Positions 42,838-52,818 are shown, numbered from the stretch's first letter. The stretch is DNA of 64,000 nt from Erythrobacter sp. NAP1 (GCF_000152865.1 NZ_CH672390.1:2023368-2087367); one strand, 5' to 3'. Numbers and translations: made by a program. The notes: generated from the letters alone by a model not told the origin.

Positions 42838-43287
42838 CTATGGGGGAGTAACTGAACCGTCGGTGACCAGCGATATCGAGGTGAAGCCGGCGCGGCCCAG
42901 TTCCCCCATCACTGCCATCACCCGGCCATAGTCGAGGCTGCGATCGCCGCGCAGGACAATCGTCGGAAGCTCGCCCGCAGCGTTGCGGTCAAGCGTGGCC
43001 AGCGCGTCGGGCAGAGCGCCCGTGGGCACGGCATTATCGCCGATATAGACGCGGCCTTCGCTGTCGATGCTGATAGTCACCTGCTCGGGTGCTTCCTCGA
43101 CCGCGTTAGCCCTGCTTTCCGGCAGTTCGATCGGCACGCCCACGGCGGGAAGCGTCACCGTCACCATGAAGATGATGAGCAGCACCAACATCACGTCGAC
43201 GAGCGGCGTGACGTTGATCTCCGCCATGGCCGCGCGCTTTCCGCGCTTCCCTCGGCGTTTGCCGGGAGTGGTGAGGCCCATCGCCAT
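42838..43287 (-). CDS. tolR: Tol-Pal system proton-channel subunit TolR
   Basis: A 149-aa ExbD/TolR family protein: a single membrane helix follows AEINVTPLVDVMLVLLIIFMV, including the proton-binding Asp (VDVML). The periplasmic domain ends VSLVTDGSVTPP. It starts one base after the tolQ stop. Confidence 0.96.
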   Translation of the reverse strand: MAMGLTTPGKRRGKRGKRAAMAEINVTPLVDVMLVLLIIFMVTVTLPAVGVPIELPESRANAVEEAPEQVTISIDSEGRVYIGDNAVPTGALPDALATLDRNAAGELPTIVLRGDRSLDYGRVMAVMGELGRAGFTSISLVTDGSVTPP

Positions 43288-44010
43288 TTATGCGCGGTCC
43301 AGCTCGCGGCTGAGGCCTGCGTGAACCTTGTCGGCAAAGCGTTGCAGCTTTGCCTCGTACTGGTTCACCGAATTCGAGAAGCGGTTGTAAGCGATCACCG
43401 CCGGAATAGCGGCGAACAGGCCGATGGCGGTGGCGAACAATGCCTCTGCGATGCCCGGCGCGACCACGGCGAGCGAGGCCGATTGCTGCGCACCGATCTG
43501 GAAGAAGCTGTTCATGATGCCCCACACGGTCCCGAACAGGCCCACAAAGGGCGCGACCGATCCGGTGGTGGCAAGGAAGTTCAGCTTGCCCGCGAGATCG
43601 TCTGCCTCTTCGGCAACCTGGCTCTCCATCGCAGCACCGATCCGCTGGCGAGCGGCGGGGCGATCGGGTGCCCCGCCCTTGGTCGACCGGCGCCATTCGT
43701 CCAAACCAGCGCCCGCAACGCGCGCCGAGGGAACCTTGGCGCGGCGCTGCTTGGTCAGCACGGCTTCTCGGTCGCGGGTGTCCCAGAACTCGGCCTCGTA
43801 TTCGCGCGAGGCGGAGTTGAGCTTGCCGATGCGCAGCAGGAACGAAACGATGATCGCCCAGGTCCAGATGCTGGCGAGGATCAGGCCGATCATCACCGCC
43901 TGCACCACGATGTCGGCTTCCAGAAACAGCTCGATCGGATCGAGCCGCGTCGGCCCAAGAGAGGTCACCCCAGCCTCGGCAAGTCCGGCGCTCAACAGGT
44001 CAATCAGCAC
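43288..44010 (-). CDS. tolQ: Tol-Pal system motor subunit TolQ
   Basis: A 240-aa MotA/ExbB family protein with three membrane helices (about 33-55, 140-165, 180-200) and the conserved FVGLFGTVWGIMNSF and PGIAEALFATAIGLFAAIPAV segments. With TolR it forms the proton-driven motor. Confidence 0.96.
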   Translation of the reverse strand: MLIDLLSAGLAEAGVTSLGPTRLDPIELFLEADIVVQAVMIGLILASIWTWAIIVSFLLRIGKLNSASREYEAEFWDTRDREAVLTKQRRAKVPSARVAGAGLDEWRRSTKGGAPDRPAARQRIGAAMESQVAEEADDLAGKLNFLATTGSVAPFVGLFGTVWGIMNSFFQIGAQQSASLAVVAPGIAEALFATAIGLFAAIPAVIAYNRFSNSVNQYEAKLQRFADKVHAGLSRELDRA

Positions 44011-44013
44011 TCT

Positions 44014-44484
44014 CTAGCTATCCTCTCGTGTCATGAAGGTCTTGAACGCGGCGCGCCACTCGGCAGGCTGGCGTTTGGGCCGGCCTTCGAGCGAGATGAA
44101 CCCGACGCGCAAGGTTGCTTCGCACAGGTCTTCGTCTCCGCGCCGCGCCACTTGGTGCATCCGGCAGCTTGCCGCGCCAAGCTCGGTGCAGGTGGTGGTG
44201 ATCACCACGTCGTCATCGAGCTTTGCGGGCCGCAGATATTTGAGATGTATTTCGGAAACCGCATAGGCCCCGCCAACGCCTGCGCCGTCCGCCCCAGCCT
44301 CGATCTCGGCGCGCTGGTCGATGCCGAGCATGCGCAACAGATCGCTGCGAGCACGCTCGAACCAACGCAGATAATTGGCGTGATAGGTGATGCCCGACAG
44401 GTCGGTATCCTCGTAATAGACGCGCACCGCATAAAGGTGCTGCGAACCATCGATGACGCCGCCCGGAGGAGTTGGTTTTACCAT
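44014..44484 (-). CDS. ybgC: Acyl-CoA thioesterase YbgC
   Basis: A 156-aa hot-dog-fold thioesterase with the active-site segment YYEDTDLSGITYHANYLRWFERAR, including the catalytic Asp. It is the usual first gene of the tol-pal operon and lies 3 bp from tolQ. Confidence 0.94.
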   Translation of the reverse strand: MVKPTPPGGVIDGSQHLYAVRVYYEDTDLSGITYHANYLRWFERARSDLLRMLGIDQRAEIEAGADGAGVGGAYAVSEIHLKYLRPAKLDDDVVITTTCTELGAASCRMHQVARRGDEDLCEATLRVGFISLEGRPKRQPAEWRAAFKTFMTREDS

Positions 44485-44583
44485 GTTGCAAAGCCACCTA
44501 GCGCAGCGGAGATTCGCTGGAAAGGTGCGTTTGTCGCTGGCCGCATGAACGGGGACGAAACGAATCTCAGCTGCGGTGAGGTG

Positions 44584-44967
44584 TTAGCCCTTTTTCCAGA
44601 TCATCGGCCCCAATGGCTGGCCGCCGAAGATATGGACATGCAGGTGCGGGACTTCCTGCCCGCCATGCGCGCCGATATTCGCCATGAGGCGATAGCCGGG
44701 TTCGACGAGCCCCTTCATCCGTGCGACTTCGCCGACCGCGCGGATGAAACCGGCGATCTCGTCGGCGCTCGCCTTGGCGCTGAAATCGTCCCAGCTGACA
44801 TACTTGCCCTTCGGGATCACCAGCGTGTGAATCTCCGCCTGTGGGTTGATATCCTCGAACGCGAAAGCCCACTCATCCTCGTAGACCTTGTTTGACGGGA
44901 TTTCCCCGCGCAGGATTTTCGCGAAGATGTTGTCGTCGTCGTAAGGCAGCGTCGGGTCGATCGGCAT
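44584..44967 (-). CDS. HIT family (HINT-like) nucleotide hydrolase
   Basis: A 127-aa histidine-triad protein with PHLHVHIFGGQPLG as the HxHxH active site and IPSNKVYEDEWAFAFEDINPQAEIHTLVIPK at the start. Such enzymes hydrolyse AMP-amidates. It follows hisE by 22 bp at the end of the his operon, a common arrangement in alphaproteobacteria. Confidence 0.93.
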   Translation of the reverse strand: MPIDPTLPYDDDNIFAKILRGEIPSNKVYEDEWAFAFEDINPQAEIHTLVIPKGKYVSWDDFSAKASADEIAGFIRAVGEVARMKGLVEPGYRLMANIGAHGGQEVPHLHVHIFGGQPLGPMIWKKG

Positions 44968-44989
44968 GAATTACTCCGTGCTACTAGAA

Positions 44990-45301
44990 TCAGGGGCGTG
45001 AAGCTTTTTCCTCGAGCCCCGAAAGCCCTTCGCGCCGGTCGAGTTCGGCAAGGACGTGGTCGAGGCTGACGCCCTTGGCCTGAAGCAGGACGAGCAGATG
45101 GAAGATGAGGTCGGCGCTTTCGCTGACCAGTTCCTCGTTCGAGCCGGAGACCGCCGCGATCACCGCTTCGGTCGCTTCCTCGCCGAGCTTCTGCGCGATC
45201 TTGGGCAGGCCTTTGGCGTTGAGCTTCGCGACGTAGCTGGTCTCGGGCGAGGCAGCACGGCGCTGCGCGATGGTCTTTTCGAGGCGTTCGAGGGTTTCCA
45301 T
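44990..45301 (-). CDS. hisE: Phosphoribosyl-ATP pyrophosphatase
   Basis: A 103-aa single-domain enzyme for the second step of histidine synthesis. Motifs [29 protein letters not shown] and [13 protein letters not shown] carry the metal-binding acidic residues. The start at 45301 gives the normal family length; the frame continues upstream into hisF territory only as open sequence. Confidence 0.95.
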   Translation of the reverse strand: METLERLEKTIAQRRAASPETSYVAKLNAKGLPKIAQKLGEEATEAVIAAVSGSNEELVSESADLIFHLLVLLQAKGVSLDHVLAELDRREGLSGLEEKASRP

Positions 45302-45317
45302 GGACGCGAGGTCTCGC

Positions 45318-46118
45318 TCAAACGCCGCGCGCAGGCAAGCCTGCATCGCGCAGGGCCTTGTGCGCCTCGGCAATCGAGTGGGTGCCAAAGTGAAAGATCG
45401 AGGCGGCCAGAACCGCGCTCGCATGCCCTTCGCGTACCCCTTCGACGAGGTGTCCGAGATTGCCCACGCCGCCGCTCGCGACCACCGGAATGCTCACTGC
45501 ATCGGCAATGGTGCGGGTGAGTTCGAGGTCGTACCCGGCCTGCGTCCCATCGCCGTCCATGCTGGTTACGAGCAATTCGCCAGCGCCAAGCTCGGCGACT
45601 TTCTTCGCATATTCGACCGCGTCAATGCCGGTGGCCTCACGCCCACCATGGGTGAAGATTTCCCACTTGGGCCCTTGTTCTGGTGCTTCACCCTGCACCG
45701 GGATTTCGGGCGCGACGCGGCGCGCATCGACGCTGGCAACGACGCATTGGCTGCCGAACTTCGCCGCGATCTCGCTCACCAGTTCAGGCCGCGCGACCGC
45801 CGCTGAGTTGATTGCAACCTTGTCCGCGCCCGCGAGCAGCAGCGCACGCGCGTCCTCGACGCTGCGAACCCCGCCTCCGACGGTAAGTGGCATGAAGCAG
45901 ACCTCTGCGGTGCGCTTGACGATATCGAGCAGTGTCCCGCGCCCTTCATGGCTGGCCGAGATGTCGAGAAAGCACAGCTCGTCCGCACCCGCCTCGTCAT
46001 AGGCGCGCGCCTGTTCGACCGGGTCGCCTGCGTCCTTCAGATCGACGAAATTGACACCCTTCACCACACGCCCATCGGCGACGTCGAGGCAGGGGATGAC
46101 GCGGATGCGGACGGTCAC
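45318..46118 (-). CDS. hisF: Imidazole glycerol phosphate synthase subunit HisF
   Basis: A 266-aa (beta-alpha)8 barrel with [18 protein letters not shown], the catalytic Asp in LDV, the [11 protein letters not shown] strand and [17 protein letters not shown] carrying the second catalytic Asp. It forms the cyclase half with HisH. Its start overlaps the hisA stop by 4 bp. Confidence 0.97.
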   Translation of the reverse strand: MTVRIRVIPCLDVADGRVVKGVNFVDLKDAGDPVEQARAYDEAGADELCFLDISASHEGRGTLLDIVKRTAEVCFMPLTVGGGVRSVEDARALLLAGADKVAINSAAVARPELVSEIAAKFGSQCVVASVDARRVAPEIPVQGEAPEQGPKWEIFTHGGREATGIDAVEYAKKVAELGAGELLVTSMDGDGTQAGYDLELTRTIADAVSIPVVASGGVGNLGHLVEGVREGHASAVLAASIFHFGTHSIAEAHKALRDAGLPARGV

Positions 46119-46852
46119 GCCCGCGCTCCCATCTGGATTGCTGCCGCGAGGTCCAGCTTGCCCTCGTAGAGAGCACGTCCGGTGATGACGCCCTCGATCC
46201 CGTTATGCGCGTTGAGGCTGAGGACGTGAATGTCATCGAGGCCCTTCACCCCGCCGCTCGCAATCACGGGAATGTCGACCCGCTGCGCTAGGTCGACGGT
46301 CGCGTCGATATTCACGCCCTTGAGCAGCCCGTCGCGCCCAATATCAGTGAAGAGAAGCGAAGCGACGCCCGCATCCTCGAACCGGCGCGCGAGGTCGACC
46401 ACGGGCACGTCGGACACTTCCGCCCAGCCCTCGGTCGCGACCATGCCGTCTTTCGCGTCAACCGCGACGACGATGCCGCCTTCCCATTCGCGCGCCATTT
46501 CTCGCACGAACTCGGGGTCCTTGAGCGCAGCCGAACCCATCACCACGCGCGCAACACCGAGGTCGAACCAGCCCTCGACTGCCTTGGCATCGCGGATGCC
46601 GCCACCTAACTGCACGTAGCCGGGAAAGCGCTCGACGATGGCTTTGACCGCCTCGATGTTGCGGCCCTCGCCAGCAAAGCTTCCGTCGAGATCGACCACG
46701 TGGAGGTGCTCGGCCCCTGCTTCGGCGAAGATCATGGCTTGGGCTGCCGGATCATCGCCGTAGATCGTGGCGCGGTCCATGTCGCCTTCGGCAAGGCGCA
46801 CGACTTCGCCGCCCTTGAGGTCGATGGCTGGGAATACAATCAAGGCCGCCAC
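46115..46852 (-). CDS. hisA: ProFAR isomerase
   Basis: A 245-aa barrel paralogous to HisF with [14 protein letters not shown], the catalytic Asp in [12 protein letters not shown] and [10 protein letters not shown]. It overlaps hisH by 13 bp. Confidence 0.97.
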   Translation of the reverse strand: MAALIVFPAIDLKGGEVVRLAEGDMDRATIYGDDPAAQAMIFAEAGAEHLHVVDLDGSFAGEGRNIEAVKAIVERFPGYVQLGGGIRDAKAVEGWFDLGVARVVMGSAALKDPEFVREMAREWEGGIVVAVDAKDGMVATEGWAEVSDVPVVDLARRFEDAGVASLLFTDIGRDGLLKGVNIDATVDLAQRVDIPVIASGGVKGLDDIHVLSLNAHNGIEGVITGRALYEGKLDLAAAIQMGARA

Positions 46853-47466
46853 TCCAGGAAACGTTCGAGGGTCGCCAGACCATAGGCCTGGCTCTTTTCG
46901 GGGTGGAATTGCACCCCGGCGATATTCGCGCGGCTGACCGCTGCCACAAGGCCTTCGCCGTGGTCGGTCAAAGCCGCGACGTGATACGGGTCCTCGGAAA
47001 CGAAGTGGTAGGAGTGGAGAAAATAGGCCTCCCCCTCCTCAATCACCTGATGGCCGCGCGCATGAGGCATGATCGCAACGTCGTTCCAGCCCATGTGAGG
47101 CACCTTGATCGCCGGGTCGTGCGGCTCGATCAGGCGCACTTCGCCCGGAATCCAGCCAAGGCCTTCATGCGTGCCATATTCGAGCCCGCGATCTGCAAGC
47201 AATTGCATGCCGACGCAGATGCCGAGGAACGGCGCACCGCCGATCTCGACCCGCTCATGCAGCGCATCGACCATGCCCGGCACGGCCTTCAACCCATCGG
47301 CACACGCCTTGAACGCGCCCACTCCGGGAAGCACGATGCGGTCGGCTGCGCGCACGACGCTGGCATCGGCGGTAACTTTGACATTCGCCCCCACCGCCTT
47401 GAGCGCATTGTAAACCGAATGCAGATTGCCCGCGCCGTAATCGACGAGAGCGACAACCTCAGCCAC
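46840..47466 (-). CDS. hisH: Imidazole glycerol phosphate synthase subunit HisH, GTG start
   Basis: A 208-aa glutamine amidotransferase with [13 protein letters not shown], the nucleophile Cys in [10 protein letters not shown] and the His/Glu pair in FHPEKSQ. The GTG at 47466 is the only suitable start: AAAGGGCAG lies just upstream and the family begins there. It overlaps hisB by 8 bp. Confidence 0.95.
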   Translation of the reverse strand: MAEVVALVDYGAGNLHSVYNALKAVGANVKVTADASVVRAADRIVLPGVGAFKACADGLKAVPGMVDALHERVEIGGAPFLGICVGMQLLADRGLEYGTHEGLGWIPGEVRLIEPHDPAIKVPHMGWNDVAIMPHARGHQVIEEGEAYFLHSYHFVSEDPYHVAALTDHGEGLVAAVSRANIAGVQFHPEKSQAYGLATLERFLEWRP

Positions 47467-48064
47467 CGAGCTGCCCTTTCGTACTGGGAATAGCGCCGCC
47501 CTTGCGCGGGTCGCGCTCGACCGCGATGCGCATCGCGCGGGCAAAGCCCTTGTAGAGGCTTTCGCAGATGTGGTGGTTGTTGGTGCCGTAAAGCAGCTCG
47601 CAGTGGAGCGTCAGACCAGCCGACTGCGCGACCGAGTGGAACCAATGCTCGATCAGCTCAGTGTCCCATTCGCCCAGCTTTTCCTGGCTGAACTGTGCTT
47701 TCCATACGAGATAAGGCCGGCCCGAAATGTCGAGCGACACGCGGCTCAGCGTCTCATCCATAGGAGAATAGGCGCTGCCATACCGCCCGATCCCGGCCTT
47801 GTCGCCAAGCGCATCGGTGAGCGCCTGACCCAGCGCAATCGCAGAATCCTCGGTCGTGTGGTGCTGGTCGACATGCAGGTCGCCTTCGACCTTCATCGTC
47901 ACGTCGATGAGCGAATGCTTCGAGAATTGCTCAACCATGTGATCGAGAAAACCGATTCCCGTCGAAACGTCATAAGTGCCTGTTCCGTCGAGGTTCACCG
48001 CGATCTCGATCGAGGTCTCTGCGGTTTTCCGCTCAACTTTTCCGGTTCTTGGCTGGTCAGTCAT
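47459..48064 (-). CDS. hisB: Imidazoleglycerol-phosphate dehydratase
   Basis: A 201-aa enzyme with [34 protein letters not shown] and the corresponding second metal site [16 protein letters not shown]. It lacks the phosphatase domain found in enterobacteria. It is the first gene of hisBHAFE-HIT. hisG, hisD and hisC are not in the window. Confidence 0.97.
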   Translation of the reverse strand: MTDQPRTGKVERKTAETSIEIAVNLDGTGTYDVSTGIGFLDHMVEQFSKHSLIDVTMKVEGDLHVDQHHTTEDSAIALGQALTDALGDKAGIGRYGSAYSPMDETLSRVSLDISGRPYLVWKAQFSQEKLGEWDTELIEHWFHSVAQSAGLTLHCELLYGTNNHHICESLYKGFARAMRIAVERDPRKGGAIPSTKGQLGG

Positions 48065-48180
48065 GGCGCGCGCTATAGGCTTCTCGTCGGGGTGTGCAAA
48101 CGGGTGATTGGCATAATTGCATACAATCGCTCACGAAACGCTTGACCCGCGCCGCGAGGCTCGCCACGCTTTGTATCGTG

Positions 48181-48681
48181 ATGACCGAAGACACACCCGA
48201 TAGCCTGATCCCGTATGACGAGATCGTTCAGGAGGCGCTGCGCGCCGTGGTTGGGCGTGTGCTCGGAGAGATCGAGCGTGGGGGCAGCGAACTGCCCGGC
48301 AACCATCATTTCTACATCACTTTCAAGACCGGGGCGAGCGGCGTTTCGATTCCCGCTCACCTGCGCGAACGTTTCCCGGACGAAATGACCATCGTCCTGC
48401 AGAACAAGTTCTGGGACCTCGAAGTGCGCGAGGACGGCTTTACCGTTGGCCTTTCTTTCAACCAGATCCCGGCCAAGCTCGAGATTCCCTTTGCCGCGAT
48501 CACGGCCTTCGTCGATCCGGCGGTGGATTTCGGCCTTCAATTCCAGGCATCGGTCAGTGAACTTGCTCCTGAAGAGCACGAAGACGCTGAAAACGACGCC
48601 GAAGTGCTGGTTCAGGGCGATCCCGATGATGGCGGCGATGGCTCGAACGTCGTGACCGTCGATTTCGGGCGCAAGAAATAG
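48181..48681 (+). CDS. sspB: SspB-family ClpXP adaptor
   Basis: A 166-aa protein with the substrate-binding fold (IPYDEIVQEALRAVVG, HFYITFKT, IPAHLRERFPDEMTIVLQN, FWDLEV) and an acidic C-terminal linker ending in a short ClpX-binding peptide (VVTVDFGRKK). It delivers ssrA-tagged and other substrates to ClpXP. The start is taken at 48181; GTG at 48178 is possible. It is divergent from hisB. Confidence 0.9.
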   Translation: MTEDTPDSLIPYDEIVQEALRAVVGRVLGEIERGGSELPGNHHFYITFKTGASGVSIPAHLRERFPDEMTIVLQNKFWDLEVREDGFTVGLSFNQIPAKLEIPFAAITAFVDPAVDFGLQFQASVSELAPEEHEDAENDAEVLVQGDPDDGGDGSNVVTVDFGRKK

Positions 48682-48751
48682 CAAAGCCTCACCTGATCTG
48701 GTGCATTTACACGCGCTGGAAACCATCTGCGGCTATCCTTGTTGATAAGGT

Positions 48752-49222
48752 ATGAGCGAAAAACGATCCCGCAGAGCGCGTGACTACGCCCGCGACAAGG
48801 CCAGCAAACTCAAGGATGAGGCGCTGGGCAGGGATAGTGTTGCGCGCGAACTTGTCCGGCCAAGCGCCGATGCAAAGGCCAATTCCCGCATCCCGGTGCC
48901 CAGCACCAATCCGGCCACCAACCTCGTCATCGCAGAGATCATCATGCGCGGGGCATCGACCCTGTTTCGCCAGAACGTCGAACGCCAGGTCGCAAAGGCG
49001 AGCTACGGCGATGAAGGCAAGGCCCGCGAAGTTCTCGACGGACGTACCATCGTCACCTCGCTCGCTCTTTACGGCGCGAGCAAGCTTGCCACGCGCTCGC
49101 CACTTGGCCTGGGCGTCGTGACCGGCGCGCTGGTTGCAAAGACGCTCTACGACCGAGGCAAGAGCCGCCAGCTGCGCAAACGCCGCGAAGGGGCTGCGAA
49201 GCTCACCTCTTCGGAGGAATAG
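48752..49222 (+). CDS. Conserved hypothetical protein, 156 aa
   Basis: The N-terminal third is strongly basic (KRSRRARDYARDKASKLKDEALGRD), followed by a helical region and two weakly hydrophobic stretches (TIVTSLALYGASKLA and GLGVVTGALVAKTLY), then a basic tail. It might associate with membranes or nucleic acid. It lies between sspB and gmk in plus orientation. I do not recognise the family. Confidence 0.7.
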   Translation: MSEKRSRRARDYARDKASKLKDEALGRDSVARELVRPSADAKANSRIPVPSTNPATNLVIAEIIMRGASTLFRQNVERQVAKASYGDEGKAREVLDGRTIVTSLALYGASKLATRSPLGLGVVTGALVAKTLYDRGKSRQLRKRREGAAKLTSSEE

Positions 49223-49261
49223 CGGCGAAAGCCCCCTTGATTTGGAGCCGCGATAACGTCA

Positions 49262-49915
49262 GTGGGCGATATGGGCGACTTCCAAACCATCGACAAACTC
49301 GCACGCCGCGGCCTGCTTTTCATCCTGTCCTCGCCATCGGGCGCAGGCAAAACGACGCTTTCGCGCATGCTGCTGGCGAAAGATCCCGAAATCCGACTGT
49401 CGATCTCCGCCACCACTCGCCCGCCACGCCCCGGCGAGGAAGACGGCGTGCACTATCACTTCGTGTCCGATGCCGAGTTTGACCGCATGGTCGAGGAGGA
49501 CGATTTCTACGAGTGGGCGCACGTCTTCGGCCATCGCTACGGCACGCCCAAGGGCCATATTCGCGAGGGGCTGAAACAGGGGCAGGACTACCTGTTCGAT
49601 ATTGACTGGCAGGGCACGCAGCAGCTGAAGCAGAAGGACGACCAGGACGTCGTTACCGTCTTCGTTCTCCCGCCCAGCCTCGATGAACTTCGCCGCCGCC
49701 TCGAAGCGCGCGCGCAGGACACAGACGAGGTGATCGACGCTCGCATGGAACGCGCCCGCGCCGAGATCAGCCACTGGGCAGAATACGATTACGTCGTCAT
49801 CAACGACAATGTCGATGAATGCTTCGCGCGGGTATGCGAAGTGCTCGACGCAGAACGCATGCGCAGGACGCGGCAAACCGGGCTGATCCCGTTTGTGCGG
49901 GAGTTGATGGGGTAG
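49262..49915 (+). CDS. gmk: Guanylate kinase
   Basis: A 217-aa kinase that makes GDP from GMP. It has the P-loop SSPSGAGKTTLSR, the GMP-binding SATTRPPRPGEEDGVHYHFV and the lid region. The start is GTG at 49262 or ATG at 49271; the family tolerates both. Confidence 0.97.
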   Translation: MGDMGDFQTIDKLARRGLLFILSSPSGAGKTTLSRMLLAKDPEIRLSISATTRPPRPGEEDGVHYHFVSDAEFDRMVEEDDFYEWAHVFGHRYGTPKGHIREGLKQGQDYLFDIDWQGTQQLKQKDDQDVVTVFVLPPSLDELRRRLEARAQDTDEVIDARMERARAEISHWAEYDYVVINDNVDECFARVCEVLDAERMRRTRQTGLIPFVRELMG

Positions 49916-50059
49916 GTGGTGCCGGGCTGCTTGCGGCCCGAACCTTGGCCACACAATGCGTGTCTCCTCGCTGCGATTAGCGGACACGGTTTGCGCTGAT
50001 TGTTTAAACGGCAAAATTGGGTGGAAAGCGCAACGAGAGGCTATCTGAGACCCTCAGGT

Positions 50060-51493
50060 CTACCCTGTTGATGCAGAGGCTTTGCCTTTGGAGTATGCCA
50101 GAGCCAAGCGAAACACTGCCCAAGCGGGAGCGAGCCATGCTGCTGCGATCAAACACAAGGCGAAGTCGGGCTGGTAGAGTTGGAGGGTTGCGATCGACCC
50201 GCCGAATATGTTCGGCAGTGTCGAGATCAGGAACCATGAAAGACCGAGCATCGCCGCCAGTGGGAACCAGAGGCTGAGCTTGCCGCTCATGCTCTCCCTT
50301 TTCGCAATCAAAGCTGATCTTCCTCTCCAGGAGACGAAGGCGAACAGCACGAACAGTGGGGGCAAGATCGCGATTGAGAGATAGGCGACCTTCGGTCCCA
50401 AACGTGACCCGTCATCATCATGAGGTTGGCCCAAGGCTCGCGCCCCAACGCCACCTATTAGGTACCACGTATCCGCAAAGCCCAAACCGCCATTGGCGTT
50501 GACCAAAACCACCACGCCTTTCTTTTCAGCGGGTCTGAAGGAGGCCAGCGCTTCGGCCCCGGGCACCAATCCGGTGTGATAGACTGCCCCGCGATCAGCA
50601 TCGATCGACCAGCCCAGTCCGTAGAAAGGCGAGGCCGGACCCGATGATGTTACCATCGCCGTCTTTTTTTCGGCCGAGAGGATGTCGTCCTCGCCGTTAA
50701 GCCACATGGCTAAATAGCGTCCCATATCCTCCGCGCTCGCCACGATCCCGCCAGCCGGGGCGTTGATCGGATAGCCTTCACCGCTTCCATAGGCACGGAC
50801 ACTGCCAAACCACGGACGATGCCCAGTTGCCAAGCCGGCAGGATTGGGTCCGCTCACCACAATGCTGCTTGTCATTCCAAGGGGTTTGAAAATCCGTTCG
50901 TCGATGTAGTCCGGGTAGCGTTGGCCGCTCTTTTCCTCGATCACCGCTCCTAAGATCTGATAGTTTGCGTTTGAGTATTCCCAGACCACGCCCGGCGCAT
51001 TGGCGGGGCCCATTTGCGCAAGCTGCTCCGCATATTCGACAAGTCCAAACTGCGATGCATCGGCATTGCCATGTAGGTTATTGCCCTGAACGGTCGAAAA
51101 CCCGCTTGTGTGGTTCAGGAGCTGGCGCACAGTCACGCCGCGTGCTGGCCCTGTCGCGAAAGCGGACAGGTGCTGCGAGACAGAGTCATCCAGCGTGAGC
51201 TCTCCGGCTTCGACCAGCTGCATGATGGCGAGCGCTGTAAAGCTCTTGGTGACCGATCCGACCGGGAACAGCGTTTCGGAGGACACGCTCTCGCCGCCTC
51301 CTTTGGTCCGTTCGCCGAAAGCTTTTGTGGTGATCTCTCCGTTTTCCACTCGCGCATAGGCGAGCCCCGGTGCTGCGCTTTGTGGAAGCTCTGCTTCTAC
51401 AAAAGCATCTATACGAGAGCTGGTCGTGTTTGCTGAAAGGGCCGAGGCCAGAAAAAACAAAGCTCCGAGCGTCCAGCCCTTCATCATGCTCAA
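50060..51493 (-). CDS. Serine beta-lactamase-like hydrolase with C-terminal membrane helices
   Basis: A 477-aa protein with a signal peptide, the nucleophile motif SVTK (Ser80, Lys83), YSN in EYSNANYQ and HTG in place of KTG. Unlike simple family members, the last 120 residues hold three membrane helices (YLSIAILPPLFVLFAFV, a second at SLWFPLAAMLGLSWFLI, a third at LIAAAWLAPAWAVFRLAL). It is therefore a periplasmic hydrolase anchored in the inner membrane. Peptidase or esterase roles are more likely than antibiotic resistance. Confidence 0.87.
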   Translation of the reverse strand: MSMMKGWTLGALFFLASALSANTTSSRIDAFVEAELPQSAAPGLAYARVENGEITTKAFGERTKGGGESVSSETLFPVGSVTKSFTALAIMQLVEAGELTLDDSVSQHLSAFATGPARGVTVRQLLNHTSGFSTVQGNNLHGNADASQFGLVEYAEQLAQMGPANAPGVVWEYSNANYQILGAVIEEKSGQRYPDYIDERIFKPLGMTSSIVVSGPNPAGLATGHRPWFGSVRAYGSGEGYPINAPAGGIVASAEDMGRYLAMWLNGEDDILSAEKKTAMVTSSGPASPFYGLGWSIDADRGAVYHTGLVPGAEALASFRPAEKKGVVVLVNANGGLGFADTWYLIGGVGARALGQPHDDDGSRLGPKVAYLSIAILPPLFVLFAFVSWRGRSALIAKRESMSGKLSLWFPLAAMLGLSWFLISTLPNIFGGSIATLQLYQPDFALCLIAAAWLAPAWAVFRLALAYSKGKASASTG

Positions 51494-51997
51494 ATCCCCC
51501 TATGGGTTCGAAGCTAGTCGACTGGACCCGAAAACGAAACGGGAAGGTCAGAAAGGCTCGGCTCCAACTGAACTGCTTCTCACATTGCGACGAAATGCCG
51601 GCCTGAGCCTAGATGACCGCAATTAGGGTCTCAAGCGGACCAAGCAGACATAGGAAGTCTGCGAAGAAAGCCCCGGAAACTCGGGCCTTCGCTTCTGCAA
51701 CCAGATATTCCGCTCCCCGTCACCTTGCCGACATTTTCCTACTCACGGACGAACTGCTAACCGGCGCAGTGTTGTTTTACATTGTCGGCGTTTGAAAAAC
51801 CCAAGTCGCGCGGCCCCAAGGTCACACTTTGCATGCTCGCACAGTGACGCTTGGACCTGCAAGGGTCACACTTTTGGCGCCAGAGTGACGCCTTTGCTTA
51901 CTAGGGTGACGCTTCGCCAGCTTTCGGCCCTGGACCGTGTAACATGCGGTCCACTTCCAGGGCGCGAAAGGCTGGAAAAGTCAGTTGCCGATGGCGA
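51494..51997. other. Gene-free interval with phased repeats
   Basis: About 500 bp between a minus-strand hydrolase start and an SDR stop. No credible gene is seen; short frames here lack family features. It holds the array of direct repeats described separately. Confidence 0.6.
51783..51915. repeat. Five phased direct repeats, possible IS21-family end
   Basis: A consensus GTSACRCYT occurs in the same orientation at 51821, 51844, 51865, 51885 and 51906, spaced 20-23 bp, about two helical turns. TGTCGGCGTTTGAAAA at 51783 resembles the outer end of IS21-family elements, which carry several internal terminal repeats. No transposase gene is present. It may be a solitary end or a real operator array. 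Confidence 0.5.
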
Positions 51998-52804
51998 TCA
52001 CTCGCCCGACGGATCGACGAAGTTGCCCGCGCCGACATTGGCGTTCACGACGCCGCCGTCGATCGCGATGGTGGTGCCGACGACATAATCGCCTGCACGG
52101 CTGAGCAGATAGATCGCGCCGCCTGCCATGTCCTCGGTCACGCCGACACGCTTTGAAGGGATGCCGCGCTTGACGAGGTCTTCGTTGTCGCGCGCGGCCT
52201 TGTTCATCGAACTCGGGAAAGCGCCCGGGCCGATGCCGTTGACGATGATGTTGTCGTTCACCAGCTCTGCGGCCATGCGGCGGGTGAGGTGGATGAGGCC
52301 AGCCTTCGATGCCTGATAGGGATAGGTCGGCCACGGATTGGTCTTCATCCCGTCGATCGAGGCGATCATCAGCACCTTGGCCGGACGCTCGGGCGTGCCG
52401 GCGGCCTTGAGCAGGCCGTGCAGCTTCTGGGTCAGGAAGAACGGCGTCTTGACGTTGAGGTCCATCGTGCGGTGCCAGCCCGCCTCGCTGAACTCGGTGA
52501 AGGGTTCGCCCCACGCAGCGCCTGCATTGTTGACGAGGATGTCGAGCTTGTCCTCGCGGCTCGCGATCTCGTCGGCAAGCTGCTGGATGCCATCCATCTG
52601 GGAGAGATCTGCGACAAGGCCGATGACCTTCTCGCCAAGCTCAGCGGCGGTTTCGTCGACCTGCTCCTTCTTGCGGGCGACGATGTAGACCCGCGCGCAA
52701 CCTGCAGCGAGCAGTCCTTCGACGATCATCTTGCCGATGCCGCGCGATCCGCCGGTGACAAGAGCGATGCGGCCTTCGAGGCCGAAAAGTGAATTGATGT
52801 CCAT
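51998..52804 (-). CDS. SDR-family oxidoreductase
   Basis: A 268-aa NAD(P)-dependent dehydrogenase with TGGSRGIGK, NNAG and the active-site YQASK, so it should be active. The RhlG-like form acts on 3-oxoacyl or cyclic alcohol substrates. It is the last gene of the minus-strand arm of the acyl-CoA catabolic region. Confidence 0.88.
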   Translation of the reverse strand: MDINSLFGLEGRIALVTGGSRGIGKMIVEGLLAAGCARVYIVARKKEQVDETAAELGEKVIGLVADLSQMDGIQQLADEIASREDKLDILVNNAGAAWGEPFTEFSEAGWHRTMDLNVKTPFFLTQKLHGLLKAAGTPERPAKVLMIASIDGMKTNPWPTYPYQASKAGLIHLTRRMAAELVNDNIIVNGIGPGAFPSSMNKAARDNEDLVKRGIPSKRVGVTEDMAGGAIYLLSRAGDYVVGTTIAIDGGVVNANVGAGNFVDPSGE

Positions 52805-52818
52805 GCTTCGTAAACTCC

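Noticed and set aside
43321..44895. 524-codon plus-strand frame across tolQ, ybgC and the HIT gene
   Set aside because: It is antisense to three certain genes and has no domain features; high GC explains the open frame.
51613..52088. Two short plus-strand frames in the repeat-bearing interval
   Set aside because: They lack ribosome sites and protein-like composition, and the second runs into the SDR gene on the other strand.
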